In this document: positions 9,801 to 18,330 of the stretch, piece after piece | Numbering within the stretch: the stretch's first letter is position 1 | Layout: each line of letters opens with the position of its first letter | NCBI RefSeq assembly: GCF_002994635.1 | Contig: NZ_PVNL01000026.1 | Location: 1-45,211, forward strand | DNA from: Enhygromyxa salina | GTDB taxonomy: Bacteria > Myxococcota_A > Polyangia > Nannocystales > Nannocystaceae | DNA length: 45,211 bases | Direction of reading: 5' to 3' | The notes under the pieces: generated by a model | Database searches by the model: none | The model's input: only the letters and a program-made list of their open reading frames with translations | Told to the model about the DNA's origin: nothing | Translations under genes and position numbers: made by a program

Positions 9801-10680
9801 CGAAGCGATCATCGCGGACGAAGCCCGAGTGATCGACGGTCTTGTGCAGGCGATCGAAGCAGATGATCCCGCCCAGGCGCTGACCCTTGATCAGATCGTA
9901 CTGGTAGCTCTGGACCCAGACCCCGTGGGTGAGGATCTGAAAGCCTGGCTCACCGCCGCTCGGGTTGAGGCCGATCGTGCCGTAGAGGTCGCCCTCGTCG
10001 ATGCTGCTGACCTTCTTGTAGCCGAACAGGTTGGGCACCCGCTGGCGGGCCCAACCAAACAGGGGCTGGCCGTTGAACACCAGCGGGACCGGAGCCGCGA
10101 GGCAGCGCGACTCGACGGTCGCGTACTCGAGCGAGCCGTGCTCACCGCCGACGCGGCCGGTCGACTTGCCGACCTTGTCCCGCCGAAGCTTGGTCGCGCG
10201 CACGTAGGTGCCCTCGAAGCTGCCCTGCGCGGTGCCGACCTCGACCTGATCCGCGCCGCCACGCACGACCATGCGCGTGGTCCCGTGCTCGGTCCCGTCG
10301 CCGGACTCGATCACCACCTGCTCGGGCTCGAACAGCATCAAGGCGTTGACGCCCAGGGCCAGCGATCGCACGTAGGCGAGATCGAGCCGCTCCTTCGAGG
10401 CAAACAAGAAGTCGAACAGCTGGGCGAGCTCGTCGGACCGCAGCGAGCCGCCGGTCCACGAGATCAGCACGTCGTCGTCGCTGCACGAGATGTCGACATA
10501 GTCGGCCCCACCCGCGACCGCGGCCTGGACCAGCTCGAGCACGTAAAAGTAGGGATCGGCCAGGGCGAAGCGGCGCAGCTTCTCGATCGCGCGGCGGCGG
10601 GCGAGCTTGAATTGCTTGCGCTCGGAGAACCCGACGTCGCCCTGGCGCGCGCGCGCGATGACCTGATCGATCGACGCCAT
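6841..10680 (-). CDS. Large protein with degenerate GHKL/Hsp90-like N-terminal domain
   Basis: A 1279-residue cytoplasmic protein with no signal peptide. Residues about 40-200 appear to be a GHKL (Hsp90/gyrase-type) fold that has lost its ATP site. ELVQA at 49-53 aligns with ELVQN of the upstream ATPase, but the Mg-binding Asn is Ala53. The G1 motif DxGxG is reduced to WTGGS (75-79), and the G2 region reads SLALGVNAL instead of KFGIGFVSV. The rest is long and unrecognised, rich in Leu/Ala/Arg helices, with a possible repeat of small beta/alpha units. The ATG at 10680-10678 overlaps the stop of the GHKL ATPase gene in a TGATG junction, so translation is very likely coupled. The parallel N-termini suggest duplication, with this protein as an inactive partner, scaffold or client platform. 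Function is unknown, and the GHKL assignment rests on motif alignment by eye. Confidence 0.7.
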   Translation of the reverse strand: MASIDQVIARARQGDVGFSERKQFKLARRRAIEKLRRFALADPYFYVLELVQAAVAGGADYVDISCSDDDVLISWTGGSLRSDELAQLFDFLFASKERLDLAYVRSLALGVNALMLFEPEQVVIESGDGTEHGTTRMVVRGGADQVEVGTAQGSFEGTYVRATKLRRDKVGKSTGRVGGEHGSLEYATVESRCLAAPVPLVFNGQPLFGWARQRVPNLFGYKKVSSIDEGDLYGTIGLNPSGGEPGFQILTHGVWVQSYQYDLIKGQRLGGIICFDRLHKTVDHSGFVRDDRFEEMWLRLRPYAEALVGGRVSSAHAKITSAEGLAYTPNELRELLRKQPRVVIAAPESFLGDDEDAQRERSRRGKSIAGMLDAQLLRVPPTQVDAVRVLGGREVLIWRPNLDSDDEQFFYNDPELAPPAAPHLLPPIELELPSLDALVEQLSEAIHGPAQRAKLDAQLRTEGFEGTDERAAELRERLVEPLRSMIGETGSLRATLYSPGDPGAAARGLLVRVTASGRLLDQTLFASAYPGRIVHVDLPTGQVSTLRAQQVSARIAELTAALALPRLREQDQRALAGLGVGKIEPGSAAAQLALQVLSRVTVTRLRAARPGRLAPGLSFSLAGSSAGFDPFSLPLLRTVSGRALSLRELALLSDETAGLVYATIPEVSPDLDGLDLDRILALDAGSERTLIGMLGEAGYVRVDARDVLTEHQGVRVRDMALGLRSYPEFALPIEGHLDQLHDLDQPAQAKLLRTLLEGLQRRMLGQSDEAGADPLELEEHRRQAVRQLQRYVCQALARSELELLEALGLLDFPLFLDLDGEVWGLRQVHAALRSPEGVLVHYAHVLGAAELGALTDAAVTGRASPAGRPSSLAVSAFSYRLLVPLGRVRLAFDFDLDDVEAAGNPLTGGVAFLVRESFERGWGTGVLGIPAGRLAECRIQLRARGRGSVAALDELAHSYGVVGSIQIDDQSWDASTPELVHAEIAEWAAALLERLIAELPGLADDPKRYEAGLRVLLRHAGEQLTLIAGPVGLSASVGTALAQRILGLPMFDTGRATLVSGHQIIELFRRYFEQHHAAGRDIPRLDWSRVLAAGGAAHDQLHAWLNAHLQPARVVMPASSSHAHPAAVSDGAVGPVRASWDPAERLPSDVLAWNLEHWLDQLRPDPRTADSRPRAPTRVWVSPDELADGGPTGMIEGADSRLDLYADHPLVVRVLLAPTPINFAWLMLAVYAHLNWASGVITNDHESRFQLILGDALACGRLRVLTPARGELFNTAGRA

Positions 10681-12521
10681 CAGCTCGCGCTCCGGGTCTC
10701 GAGCGCGGCGCCGATCAATAGCGGATCGAGCGAGAGCCCGCGGTCGGCGTCGAGCAGCAGCGCCTTGGCCAGACAGTAGGCGGCGATGTCGTGCATGTCC
10801 TGCGCGTCGCCGCTGTCGTGGCCTTGACCCGCGAGCCGAAGCAGCGCGCGGAACTGGCTGTGCTCGCAGTTGACGGCCGCCTCCGGCCGCTCGGTTCGAT
10901 GATTGAGCATGCGGTCCTCGGTGGGGATCGCCATCAACGGCGCGATCTCGTGGGCGACCACGAACAGCGGCAGGCTCGTACCTGGACGGCCCTGCAAGCG
11001 CGCGGGCACCAGCGCGCCATAGCTGATCCGCTGCTCGAGCCCGCGAAGCCGGGTGACCGCGCGCGACAGCAACCCGGGCGCCGGACCCAGCCCGCGCGCG
11101 AGGATCGTCCAGGCCCGCGCGACCAGGGCTGCGGCCGCGGGTTGATCCGTGACGAGCTCGACGCCAACCAGCACGTCGACGGGGCGGGTGATCATCTCGG
11201 CCGCCTGAGCCCACGGCCCCGGGCCCGGCTCACCTCGCAGCTTGTCGAGCATGCGCGTCAGCACCCTGCTGGTGAAGAACTCGCGGGCGAGCCCGTTGGC
11301 CAGCACCCGGCTGACCGGATCGAGCGTGCCGCCCGCGACGCGACCGCGCCCGCTCAGGCTCTCGACCAGGATCACGGGTGTGCCCTGGGCGATCAGCTGC
11401 TCGACCAGGGACGAGGCCTCGCACTCGACGTACACGCGACCATCGGCGGCCGCCCGCGCGCACAGCTGATTGATCGAGTAGGCGCGGCCGTCGAGGCCCA
11501 GGAAGATCGGCAGGCCTCCGCGGCCCTCGAGCGCGTCGGGGCCGTCGAGCGCGAGGTAGCCCATCAGCTCGAAGTAGCGCGTGCGCTCGCTCGCCGTCCA
11601 CCGCCGGCCCGCCGTGCTCGCGGCCACCAGCGCGCCGATCTCCTCGAACAGGCGCGCGCGCAGGGGCCCGCTGGCGGCCGCGACCAGCCACGCCATCGCC
11701 TTGTCGTAGTTCTCGTCACGCATCACCGTCTCGCGCGAGAGCGTGTGCTCGAGGTAGCGCGACTTGATCCGAAACGCGACGTGGGCGAGCGCGGGCGGGA
11801 CCATGTCGGTCTTGCCGCTGACGACCGCGAGCGCGAGCCCCTTGTTGTAGAAGCCCCAGACTGGGCTCGCCGAGTAGGCCAGCACCATGTGCGCGCCCTC
11901 GCGCTCGACCGCGGTCAGGCACTCGCCGCTGACCGCGAACGGCTTGTTGATCTGCACGGACTCGCCCCCGACCGAGGCCCGATCTTCAAAGTTGATCTCG
12001 GCCTCGCTGTGGCGGCACCAGTGGTCGATCGTCGTGAGGCTGCGCGCGACCAGCTCGGTGTAGCGGGCCCGGTCGCCCTCGATGAACAAGGTGATCTGCG
12101 TGCCCTCGACCGGGGTCTGCAGCCGCGACTTGAAGTAGCTGCGATCCGCGTCGAAGAACACCTCCCAGTACTCGCCGCCGCGACCGGTCTGGACCAGCAC
12201 GCCCTTGGGGTTGAGCGCGAACACCGAGACGAAGCCGATCCCGAACTTGCCGATCTTGGTCTGGTCGTGCTCCTTGCTGGACGAGAACAGCGTGGTCAGC
12301 TGCTCGTCGATCACCGCCTCGTTCATGCCCTCGCCAGCGTCGTCGACGTGGATCTCGATCACGCCGCCCGTGCCGCCGGCCTCGTCGGGCAGGAAGTCCA
12401 GCCAGATCTCGATCGCGCCGCTGCCCGCGTCGATGCTGTTCTGGACCAGCTCACGATAGAAATCGAGGGCGGACGAGAACTGCGTGACGAGGTTCTCGAC
12501 CGCCTGACTGGTGACGTCCAT
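10680..12521 (-). CDS. Hsp90/GHKL-type ATPase
   Basis: A 613-residue soluble ATPase. The N-terminal Bergerat fold is intact: N box ELVQNSIDAGS with Glu24 (general base) and Asn28 (Mg), G1 box DDAGEGM with Asp61, an ATP-lid region, and G2 box KIGKFGIGFVSVF (89-101). This arrangement is that of HtpG/MutL/MORC-type proteins rather than sensor kinases. The middle part (about 110-290) resembles an Hsp90-type S5-like domain, including a conserved-looking Arg/Lys-rich stretch (LEHTLSRETVMRD). The C-terminal 300 residues are unrecognised. It is not ordinary HtpG, lacking its usual length and C-terminus. ATG 12521 is preferred over an in-frame TTG at 12527. A GGAAGGG-type ribosome site lies just upstream, inside the channel gene. 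The gap to the channel stop is 2 nt, and it overlaps the next gene by 1 nt. Confidence 0.85.
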   Translation of the reverse strand: MDVTSQAVENLVTQFSSALDFYRELVQNSIDAGSGAIEIWLDFLPDEAGGTGGVIEIHVDDAGEGMNEAVIDEQLTTLFSSSKEHDQTKIGKFGIGFVSVFALNPKGVLVQTGRGGEYWEVFFDADRSYFKSRLQTPVEGTQITLFIEGDRARYTELVARSLTTIDHWCRHSEAEINFEDRASVGGESVQINKPFAVSGECLTAVEREGAHMVLAYSASPVWGFYNKGLALAVVSGKTDMVPPALAHVAFRIKSRYLEHTLSRETVMRDENYDKAMAWLVAAASGPLRARLFEEIGALVAASTAGRRWTASERTRYFELMGYLALDGPDALEGRGGLPIFLGLDGRAYSINQLCARAAADGRVYVECEASSLVEQLIAQGTPVILVESLSGRGRVAGGTLDPVSRVLANGLAREFFTSRVLTRMLDKLRGEPGPGPWAQAAEMITRPVDVLVGVELVTDQPAAAALVARAWTILARGLGPAPGLLSRAVTRLRGLEQRISYGALVPARLQGRPGTSLPLFVVAHEIAPLMAIPTEDRMLNHRTERPEAAVNCEHSQFRALLRLAGQGHDSGDAQDMHDIAAYCLAKALLLDADRGLSLDPLLIGAALETRSAS

Positions 12522-12523
12522 GC

Positions 12524-13411
12524 TCAACCCTTCCGCTCCGAGCGGGTCGTGGCCCCCGCGTGGGGCGGCCCCTCGATGATCGAGGACGCCGGGATCGAGC
12601 CCGCGCAGCAGTCCTCGTTGTGCTCGTGGATGACCACCCGCTCGGACAGGCGCGCATCAATTCGAGCGTTGAACTCGTTGATCGCAACCTCGGCGCCGAC
12701 GATGCCGGTTGGGACCGCGATGATCCCATAGCCGAACAACATCAGCAGCGACGCGATGAACTGCCCGCCCACCGTGACCGGCGAGATGTCGCCATAGCCG
12801 ACGGTGGTCAGGGTGACGATCGCCCAATACACCGAGCGCGGGATGCTGCTGAAGCCCTCGTTGACCCCGTGCTCGAGGTAGTAGAGCAGGGCCCCCTGGA
12901 TCACCACGATGATCAGCACGGTGCCCAGGAACACCGCGATCTTGTAGCGCGACATCATGAGCGCGCGCATCAGGCTCCCGCCCTCGGACTGCAGCTTGCC
13001 GATCTGGAAGATCCGAAACACCCGCAGCAGCCGCAGCGCGCGGATGATCTGCAGCGCCTGCGTGTCGCTAAAGAACACGCTCAGGTAGGTTGGCAGCAGC
13101 GAGAGCAGGTCGACCAGACCCATGAACGAGAAGATGTAGCGCTTGGGCTCGCGGACGATGACCAGCCGCACGATGTACTCGATCGTGAACAGGCCGGTCA
13201 GGATCCACTCGATCACGCGCAGCGCCGAGCGGTTGCGGGCCTCGAAGAAGGTCACTGTCTCGAGGCTGATCACCGTGATGCTGATCAGGATCGCGATCAG
13301 CAGCAACACGTCGAACAGCAGCCCCGCGGGCGTGTCGGTCTCGAACACGACCGAGTAAACCCGCGCACGCCAGCCGTCCTTGGGTCGGCTCTCGGGATCG
13401 AAGAAGCGCAC
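12524..13411 (-). CDS. Six-helix voltage-gated potassium channel (Kv type)
   Basis: A 295-residue inner-membrane channel of the voltage-gated ion channel superfamily. Helices: S1 about 31-50, S2 66-84, S3 92-114, S4 119-138, S5 157-178 and S6 215-240. S4 carries Arg124, 127, 130 and 133 at every third position, so the voltage sensor looks functional. The pore loop ends in the K+ selectivity filter TVGYGD (203-208). A cytoplasmic tail of about 55 residues contains a His/Glu/Cys cluster (HEHNEDCC) that could bind metal, which is speculative. It starts at GTG 13411. A TACAAT hexamer at 13424-13419 sits where a -10 element would give a nearly leaderless transcript, but no matching -35 is seen. 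The stop lies 2 nt before the GHKL ATPase start, so channel and ATPase should be co-translated. Confidence 0.9.
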   Translation of the reverse strand: MRFFDPESRPKDGWRARVYSVVFETDTPAGLLFDVLLLIAILISITVISLETVTFFEARNRSALRVIEWILTGLFTIEYIVRLVIVREPKRYIFSFMGLVDLLSLLPTYLSVFFSDTQALQIIRALRLLRVFRIFQIGKLQSEGGSLMRALMMSRYKIAVFLGTVLIIVVIQGALLYYLEHGVNEGFSSIPRSVYWAIVTLTTVGYGDISPVTVGGQFIASLLMLFGYGIIAVPTGIVGAEVAINEFNARIDARLSERVVIHEHNEDCCAGSIPASSIIEGPPHAGATTRSERKG

Positions 13412-13497
13412 GCGCGGGATTGTACAGGGGTTCTCGCGGCGAGGGTGAGCGGCAGGCGCGGCGGCCGAGAGCGCCGAGTCGGGGCTGCTGGGGGCGC

Positions 13498-15858
13498 TCA
13501 GCCGATCGGGACGCAGACCAGCTGCTTCTCGGATTCGTTGGCCTCGTCACACTCGTTGAGCATGCCGTTGCCCATCCCGTCGTCGTCGACGACGGCCCAC
13601 ACGCTCGCGCTCTCGAGCATCTGCATGGTCTCCAGGGTCACGGTCTCCTTGGCGCCGGCCGGCAGCTGATTCTTGGTCAGCACGGTCCCGAGGTAGCCCA
13701 GGTTCTCCTCGTAGAACGAGACCTGCACGCCCGCGCCGACCCCCAGGCAGCCGAGGTTCACGACGTCGACCGTGAGCACCAGGGTCGGGCACGCCATGAA
13801 GTCCGGGCGCAGATCAAACAGGACGAGGTTGGGCGCGCAGAAGTCCGAGGCGCCCTGGACATTGCGGCGATACGAGTTGAAGGGAGCGCCCATGGGGAAC
13901 AGCCACGAGCTCTCCTCTTGGGTTGGGATCGAGCCGTCCACGCCGACATTGGTGATGTGATAGCTGTGCTGATTCCAGACTGGGCGGGTGCTGACCCAGT
14001 TGTCGAGCGCGTCGCCCCAGACCTCGATGCCTGCGTCGATCCCCCAGTTGACGTCGTTGTTGTTCGAGAACACCAGCTCGGCCTTGAAGTCGCCGTCGAC
14101 GTCGGCGACGACCGGGTACTCGGTCCGGGTCCGCGAGGTGTTCGGGTCGATGAACAGCACCTCGGTGTCGTCCATGATTCCGTCGCAGTTCGGCCCGACC
14201 GGGTCGAGCTCGCAGTCGGGCTCGACGCCGGGGTAGATGCGGATGAATTTTTCGTCGCCGTAGATGACCTCGTTGCGGCCGTCGCCGTCGAAGTCGAACA
14301 CCGAGGAGCCGGTCACCCGCGACGAGTCGTCCTCGGTCGCGGCCCGCCACAGCTCGCTGAAGGTCAGGCCGTCGAACTCCACGACGACGTAGAAGGTCGA
14401 GCCCGCGGTTGCGACGTCGGGCTGCCCGTCGCCGTTGAAATCGGCGATGTTGGGCGCGCCGCCGCGATCGGAGGAGCCGGGGATGTTGATCTGATCGATG
14501 ATCGCCCCGGTCTGGCCGTCGAGCGCGTAGATCTGGCCGCCGCGGACCAGGATGACCTCGGGCATGCCGTCAGCGTCGAAGTCGGCGACCCCGCAGCGGC
14601 CGTCACCGATCGGCGCCGTCCACCAGGTCATGCCCGTGAAGTCGCCGCCCTGCACCGTCCCCGAGGTCTTGTAGGCCGTGTTGCCGCCGATCAGCTCGGG
14701 CCGGAAGTCGCCGTCGAGATCGGCGATACACGAGATCGGGCCCTGACCATCAATGCCGATCCCGCCGTTGCCCTCCCACAGCAGCGCGCCGTCGTTCGAG
14801 TACACCGCCGCGCCAAACACGATCTCGGGCGCGCCGATGCCGTCCATGTTGGCGATCGCAACCGAGCCGCTGCCGTGGCCGCCCGAGAACGCGTCCGACA
14901 CCCACAGCGGCGAGCCGTCGCTGTCGATCGCGACCAGGACCTTGCCCGCGCCTTGCACGACCACCTCGGGCAGCCCGTCCTGGTCGATGTCGCCGACCGC
15001 CGGGTTCGCTGTCGAGTTGCTCTGGTAGGTTGGATCGGTCATCGACCACAGCTGCACGCCGGTGTCTCCGTTGATCGCCCGGACCACCCCCTGCGACGTG
15101 ATGTTGCCGCTGATGTAGCTATTGAAGACGATCTCGGGCACGCAGTCGCCGTCGAGATCGGCGACGACCGGGATCGACGAGACCTGGACATTGGTCGCGG
15201 CGTCGGCCGGCTCGAGGTGCGGCCAGGTCACCGTGCAGAACCCTCCCATGCACACCTCGGCGGTCTGACACTCGCTGTCGTCCATGCAGGCGACCTGCTT
15301 GCGCTCGCCCCAGGTGAACTCGGGCCGCGGCGCGAACTGGTTGGCCGGCGGCTCGTACTTGCAGTTGGGGTCGGCCTGCGAGGGCACGCACAGGCCTAGA
15401 TCGCCGTCGCAGGTGTAGCCCGGGTCGCAGGTCGACTGATCGGGCTTGGTCGCGCACGAGAACTCCTGGCAGGCGCCGTCCGGGACCACGCACTCGCCGA
15501 GGTAGCAGACCTCGTCACCGCCACAGCACAGCTGCTCGGCCCCGCACGCCGGGACCCCGCCGCAGTCGTCTGCGCAGGCGTCGTTGAAGCACACCTGCGA
15601 GCCCTCGCAGCAGTCGCCGCCACACTCGATCTGCTCGTCGGTGCACATCGGCCCCGAGGTGTCGTCCTCGTTGGTGTCGCTGCTGCCGTCGTCGCTGGTC
15701 TCGTCGTCGGTGCCCGCGGTCATCCCGATCGTGGTCAGGCCCGTCTCTTCGTCGCCGGCTTCGGGTCGGGAGGTGTCGTCGCCACACCCGGCCACGCTGC
15801 ACGCGAGGGCCACACCGAGAGTCGACAGTAGGCTGGAGGTCAAGCCATGCGATCGCAT
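13498..15858 (-). CDS. FG-GAP (integrin-like propeller) lipoprotein
   Basis: A 786-residue exported lipoprotein. ATG 15858 gives a compact signal peptide ending in a lipobox-like SVAGC. The frame also opens upstream at 15900 but would then add 14 residues before the signal. A Thr/Asp/Ser-rich linker follows, then a Cys-rich section with CCGG/CCEG modules (about 85-170). After it come seven FG-GAP-type repeats with Ca2+-binding loops (DLDGDCVPE, DIDQDGLPE, DLDGDFRPE, DFDADGMPE, DFNGDGQPD, DFDGDGRNE, DVDGDFKAE), expected to close as a seven-bladed propeller. The C-terminus resembles a CARDB-type beta-sandwich. A role in surface adhesion or ligand binding is inferred from the domains. The K+ channel gene starts 86 nt downstream on the same strand, so it could share transcription, but the gap is large enough for a separate promoter. 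Confidence 0.85.
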   Translation of the reverse strand: MRSHGLTSSLLSTLGVALACSVAGCGDDTSRPEAGDEETGLTTIGMTAGTDDETSDDGSSDTNEDDTSGPMCTDEQIECGGDCCEGSQVCFNDACADDCGGVPACGAEQLCCGGDEVCYLGECVVPDGACQEFSCATKPDQSTCDPGYTCDGDLGLCVPSQADPNCKYEPPANQFAPRPEFTWGERKQVACMDDSECQTAEVCMGGFCTVTWPHLEPADAATNVQVSSIPVVADLDGDCVPEIVFNSYISGNITSQGVVRAINGDTGVQLWSMTDPTYQSNSTANPAVGDIDQDGLPEVVVQGAGKVLVAIDSDGSPLWVSDAFSGGHGSGSVAIANMDGIGAPEIVFGAAVYSNDGALLWEGNGGIGIDGQGPISCIADLDGDFRPELIGGNTAYKTSGTVQGGDFTGMTWWTAPIGDGRCGVADFDADGMPEVILVRGGQIYALDGQTGAIIDQINIPGSSDRGGAPNIADFNGDGQPDVATAGSTFYVVVEFDGLTFSELWRAATEDDSSRVTGSSVFDFDGDGRNEVIYGDEKFIRIYPGVEPDCELDPVGPNCDGIMDDTEVLFIDPNTSRTRTEYPVVADVDGDFKAELVFSNNNDVNWGIDAGIEVWGDALDNWVSTRPVWNQHSYHITNVGVDGSIPTQEESSWLFPMGAPFNSYRRNVQGASDFCAPNLVLFDLRPDFMACPTLVLTVDVVNLGCLGVGAGVQVSFYEENLGYLGTVLTKNQLPAGAKETVTLETMQMLESASVWAVVDDDGMGNGMLNECDEANESEKQLVCVPIG

Positions 15859-16050
15859 GACCGAGAGCCTACTCGCTAGCTTCGGTGCCGTCGCCAACAT
15901 CTGCGACGGGGGCGCCTCGGGCTGCCAAGGCCAGATCTCGACCGATCTGGCGCCTGCCCCCCGATCTCCCCCCTGCTCGGTGAGCGCGCACCGGTGATCG
16001 CGGTCACGCCATCAAAACATCACTTGTAACTTGGCCCGGTTTCGCTTCGC

Positions 16051-18309
16051 ATGCTTGGCATGGCACGCCTTCCTCGCTCCCCACGATCTGACGCCGGCCT
16101 CGCTCGCCGCGGCTTTCTTCGCGCCACGCTGGTCTCGGCCGCGGGCGTGTTGCTCGGCGCGTGCAAGCCCGGCGAAGGCGAGGACACGGGCAGCGGGGGC
16201 ACCGACACCGAGACGGGCACCGAGACCGGCGGCGAGTCGCGGGTCGTCGTCGATGGCTTCGAGTACTTCCCGCAGTCGGTCGCGTCGGGTGATCCGCGAC
16301 CGGGCAGCGTGATCTTGTGGACCCGCGTCGAAGATCCCGACGCGCCCGATGCCGATCTCGAGCTCGAGCTCGAGCTCGCGACCGACCCCGAGTTCAGCGA
16401 CGTGATCGGCCAGCTCGCAACCGTGACGGCGACCGCGGCCCACGATCACTGCGTCAAGGTCCGGCTCACCGATCTCGGCGCCGGCCAGCAATTCTATTAT
16501 CGCTTCGTCTACGCCAAGGACGACACCTGGCTGGCCAGCCGCGTCGGCCAGGCCCGGACCGCGCCCGCGCCCGAGGACGACGTCCCCGCCCGGTTCGCCG
16601 TCGTGTCCTGCCAGGACTTCAGCCGCTGGTACAACGTGTATCTGGCGATCGCCGAGCAGGAGTTCGACTTTGTCGTGCACCTTGGCGACTACATCTACGA
16701 GACCACCGGAGACCCCGACTTTCAGGCCGCGATCCCCGGTCGCACGATCGAGTTCGACGACAAGGCCGGGGCGATCGGGTTCAACGTGGGCGAATCTGGC
16801 GAGTACTTCGCGGCGGCCTCGCTCGACAACTACCGGCAGCTATATCGAGCCTATCGCGGCGATCGGGCCCTGCAGAGCGTGCACGAGCGTGGGCCGATGA
16901 TCGTGACCTGGGACGACCACGAGTTCTCCAACGACTGCCACGGATCGACCGGCACCTATTTTGGGGGGACCGTCGACGAGTCCGACGTCGCGCGCCGCAA
17001 AGCTGCGAACCAGGCGTGGTTCGAGTACATGCCGATCGACGTCCAGGATGACCCCGAGTTCGACTATGACCCGAGCGCCGCGTTTCCGGGTGATCTCGTC
17101 ATTTATCGGGACTTCGTGTGGGGGCAACACCTGCACTTGGCCATGACCGACGAGCGAACCTGGCGCAGCGATCACCCGATCCGCGAGGACGCGTTTCCAG
17201 CCACGGTCGTGGTCGACGAGGCCACGGTCCTGGCCGAGCTCGGCGAGCTGCCGGCCTATGCCCGGCCCTACTTCGACGTCGACACCTGGGACGGCGGCAG
17301 CTTGCGCGACGCCCTGGTCGCCGCGGCCGGGGACATTGGCTACGACCCCGCGTGGATCACCGGTGATCTCGACGCGGAATTCGTCAATGGGTTGATCGAG
17401 ATCATCGATCCCGGTGGGGCCACGCTGACGGCGATCTCCGACGCCGAGATCCAGATGATGCCGCGCGGGGTCTCCTACGTGAGCATGGGCAAGACCAGCT
17501 TCTACGGCAGCTTTGGCTCGCGCGCGCTGGTCGTCAAGCCGGCCTATGATCTGTGGACGCGGCAGCAGTTCCAGGCGAGCGGCGGCGCGAGTGAGCAGGT
17601 GCTCGGCGAGGTGCAAGAGGCCTGGCTGATCGACACCCTGAGCGGCTCGGATCGCACATGGAAGGTCTGGGGCAACGAGTTCTCCGTCAGCCAGATTGCG
17701 ATCGACGTCCGCGATCTCGCGCCCGCGCCGTTCAACCAGCTCTACTACTTGAGCCTGGATCTGTGGGATGGCCACCGCAACCGGCGTGACACGGTGCTCG
17801 GCCAGCTCGCGGGCATTGAGAACATGGTCGCCGTGACCGGGGACATTCACGCTTTCTTCGCGACCACGCCGTTTGTCGAGGGCGACCCCGAGCAGCGGAT
17901 CATCGAGCTCACCACCAGCTCGGTCACCACCCAGAGCTTCAAGGAGATCCTGGCTGGTATTGTGGCGACCAACCCCGCCCTGGCAGGCTTCGCCGAGGCC
18001 GCGCTGCTGGTCGAGGCGCTCGATAGTCTGTTGACCTCGGCCTCGCTGAAGACCAACCCACACTTTGGCTACGCGAACAGCGATCTCTATGGGTTTGTGA
18101 TGATCGAGCTCGACGGCGCGAAGCTCGACGCGACCTATCATCAGATCGGGCGCGACTACCTGTTCACGGACTACAGCGACAACCTCAATGCGTTGCTGGG
18201 GGCCTTTGCGACCGAGCGGTTCCGCGTGAACGCGGGCGAGCGGGAGCTCTATCGGGACTTTGGCGGGGAGTGGAAGCGGTGGGATCGGACCTCGCTCTCG
18301 TGGGTCTGA
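16051..18309 (+). CDS. phoD: PhoD-family alkaline phosphatase, Tat lipoprotein
   Basis: A 752-residue phosphatase/phosphodiesterase, probably releasing phosphate from organic esters outside the inner membrane. The N-terminus has a twin-arginine signal (RRGFLRATLV, Arg19-Arg20) and a lipobox LLGAC (Cys38), then a Thr/Gly/Glu linker. The N-terminal Fn3-like PhoD domain begins with PQSVASGDPRPGSVILWTR (about 74-92). Metal and active-site motifs: VVSCQDFS (about 184-191), HLGDYIYE (210-217), TWDDHEFSNDC (about 286-296) and VTGDIHAFF (about 593-601). All key Asp/His/Asn positions of the metallophosphoesterase site appear present. ATG 16051 or ATG 16060 may be the start. The gene is divergent from the FG-GAP lipoprotein and converges on a Cys-rich lipoprotein gene. 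Regulation by phosphate is usual for the family, but no Pho box was identified. Confidence 0.9.
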   Translation: MLGMARLPRSPRSDAGLARRGFLRATLVSAAGVLLGACKPGEGEDTGSGGTDTETGTETGGESRVVVDGFEYFPQSVASGDPRPGSVILWTRVEDPDAPDADLELELELATDPEFSDVIGQLATVTATAAHDHCVKVRLTDLGAGQQFYYRFVYAKDDTWLASRVGQARTAPAPEDDVPARFAVVSCQDFSRWYNVYLAIAEQEFDFVVHLGDYIYETTGDPDFQAAIPGRTIEFDDKAGAIGFNVGESGEYFAAASLDNYRQLYRAYRGDRALQSVHERGPMIVTWDDHEFSNDCHGSTGTYFGGTVDESDVARRKAANQAWFEYMPIDVQDDPEFDYDPSAAFPGDLVIYRDFVWGQHLHLAMTDERTWRSDHPIREDAFPATVVVDEATVLAELGELPAYARPYFDVDTWDGGSLRDALVAAAGDIGYDPAWITGDLDAEFVNGLIEIIDPGGATLTAISDAEIQMMPRGVSYVSMGKTSFYGSFGSRALVVKPAYDLWTRQQFQASGGASEQVLGEVQEAWLIDTLSGSDRTWKVWGNEFSVSQIAIDVRDLAPAPFNQLYYLSLDLWDGHRNRRDTVLGQLAGIENMVAVTGDIHAFFATTPFVEGDPEQRIIELTTSSVTTQSFKEILAGIVATNPALAGFAEAALLVEALDSLLTSASLKTNPHFGYANSDLYGFVMIELDGAKLDATYHQIGRDYLFTDYSDNLNALLGAFATERFRVNAGERELYRDFGGEWKRWDRTSLSWV

Positions 18310-18330
18310 CGCCTCGCGCCCGTCGGCGTC
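18308..18330. terminator. Hairpin between convergent genes
   Basis: GACGCC and GGCGTC arms separated by 11 nt span the phoD stop codon and the end of the opposing lipoprotein gene. No long T run follows on either strand, so it is a weak or bidirectional terminator candidate. Confidence 0.4.

Noticed and set aside
6841..13411. Firm assignment of the channel/GHKL operon to phage defence
   Set aside because: No defence gene, integrase or mobile-element signature is adjacent, so only the neutral description is supported.
13419..13424. TACAAT as a leaderless promoter for the channel gene
   Set aside because: No -35 element at the right distance. Too weak for a feature of its own.
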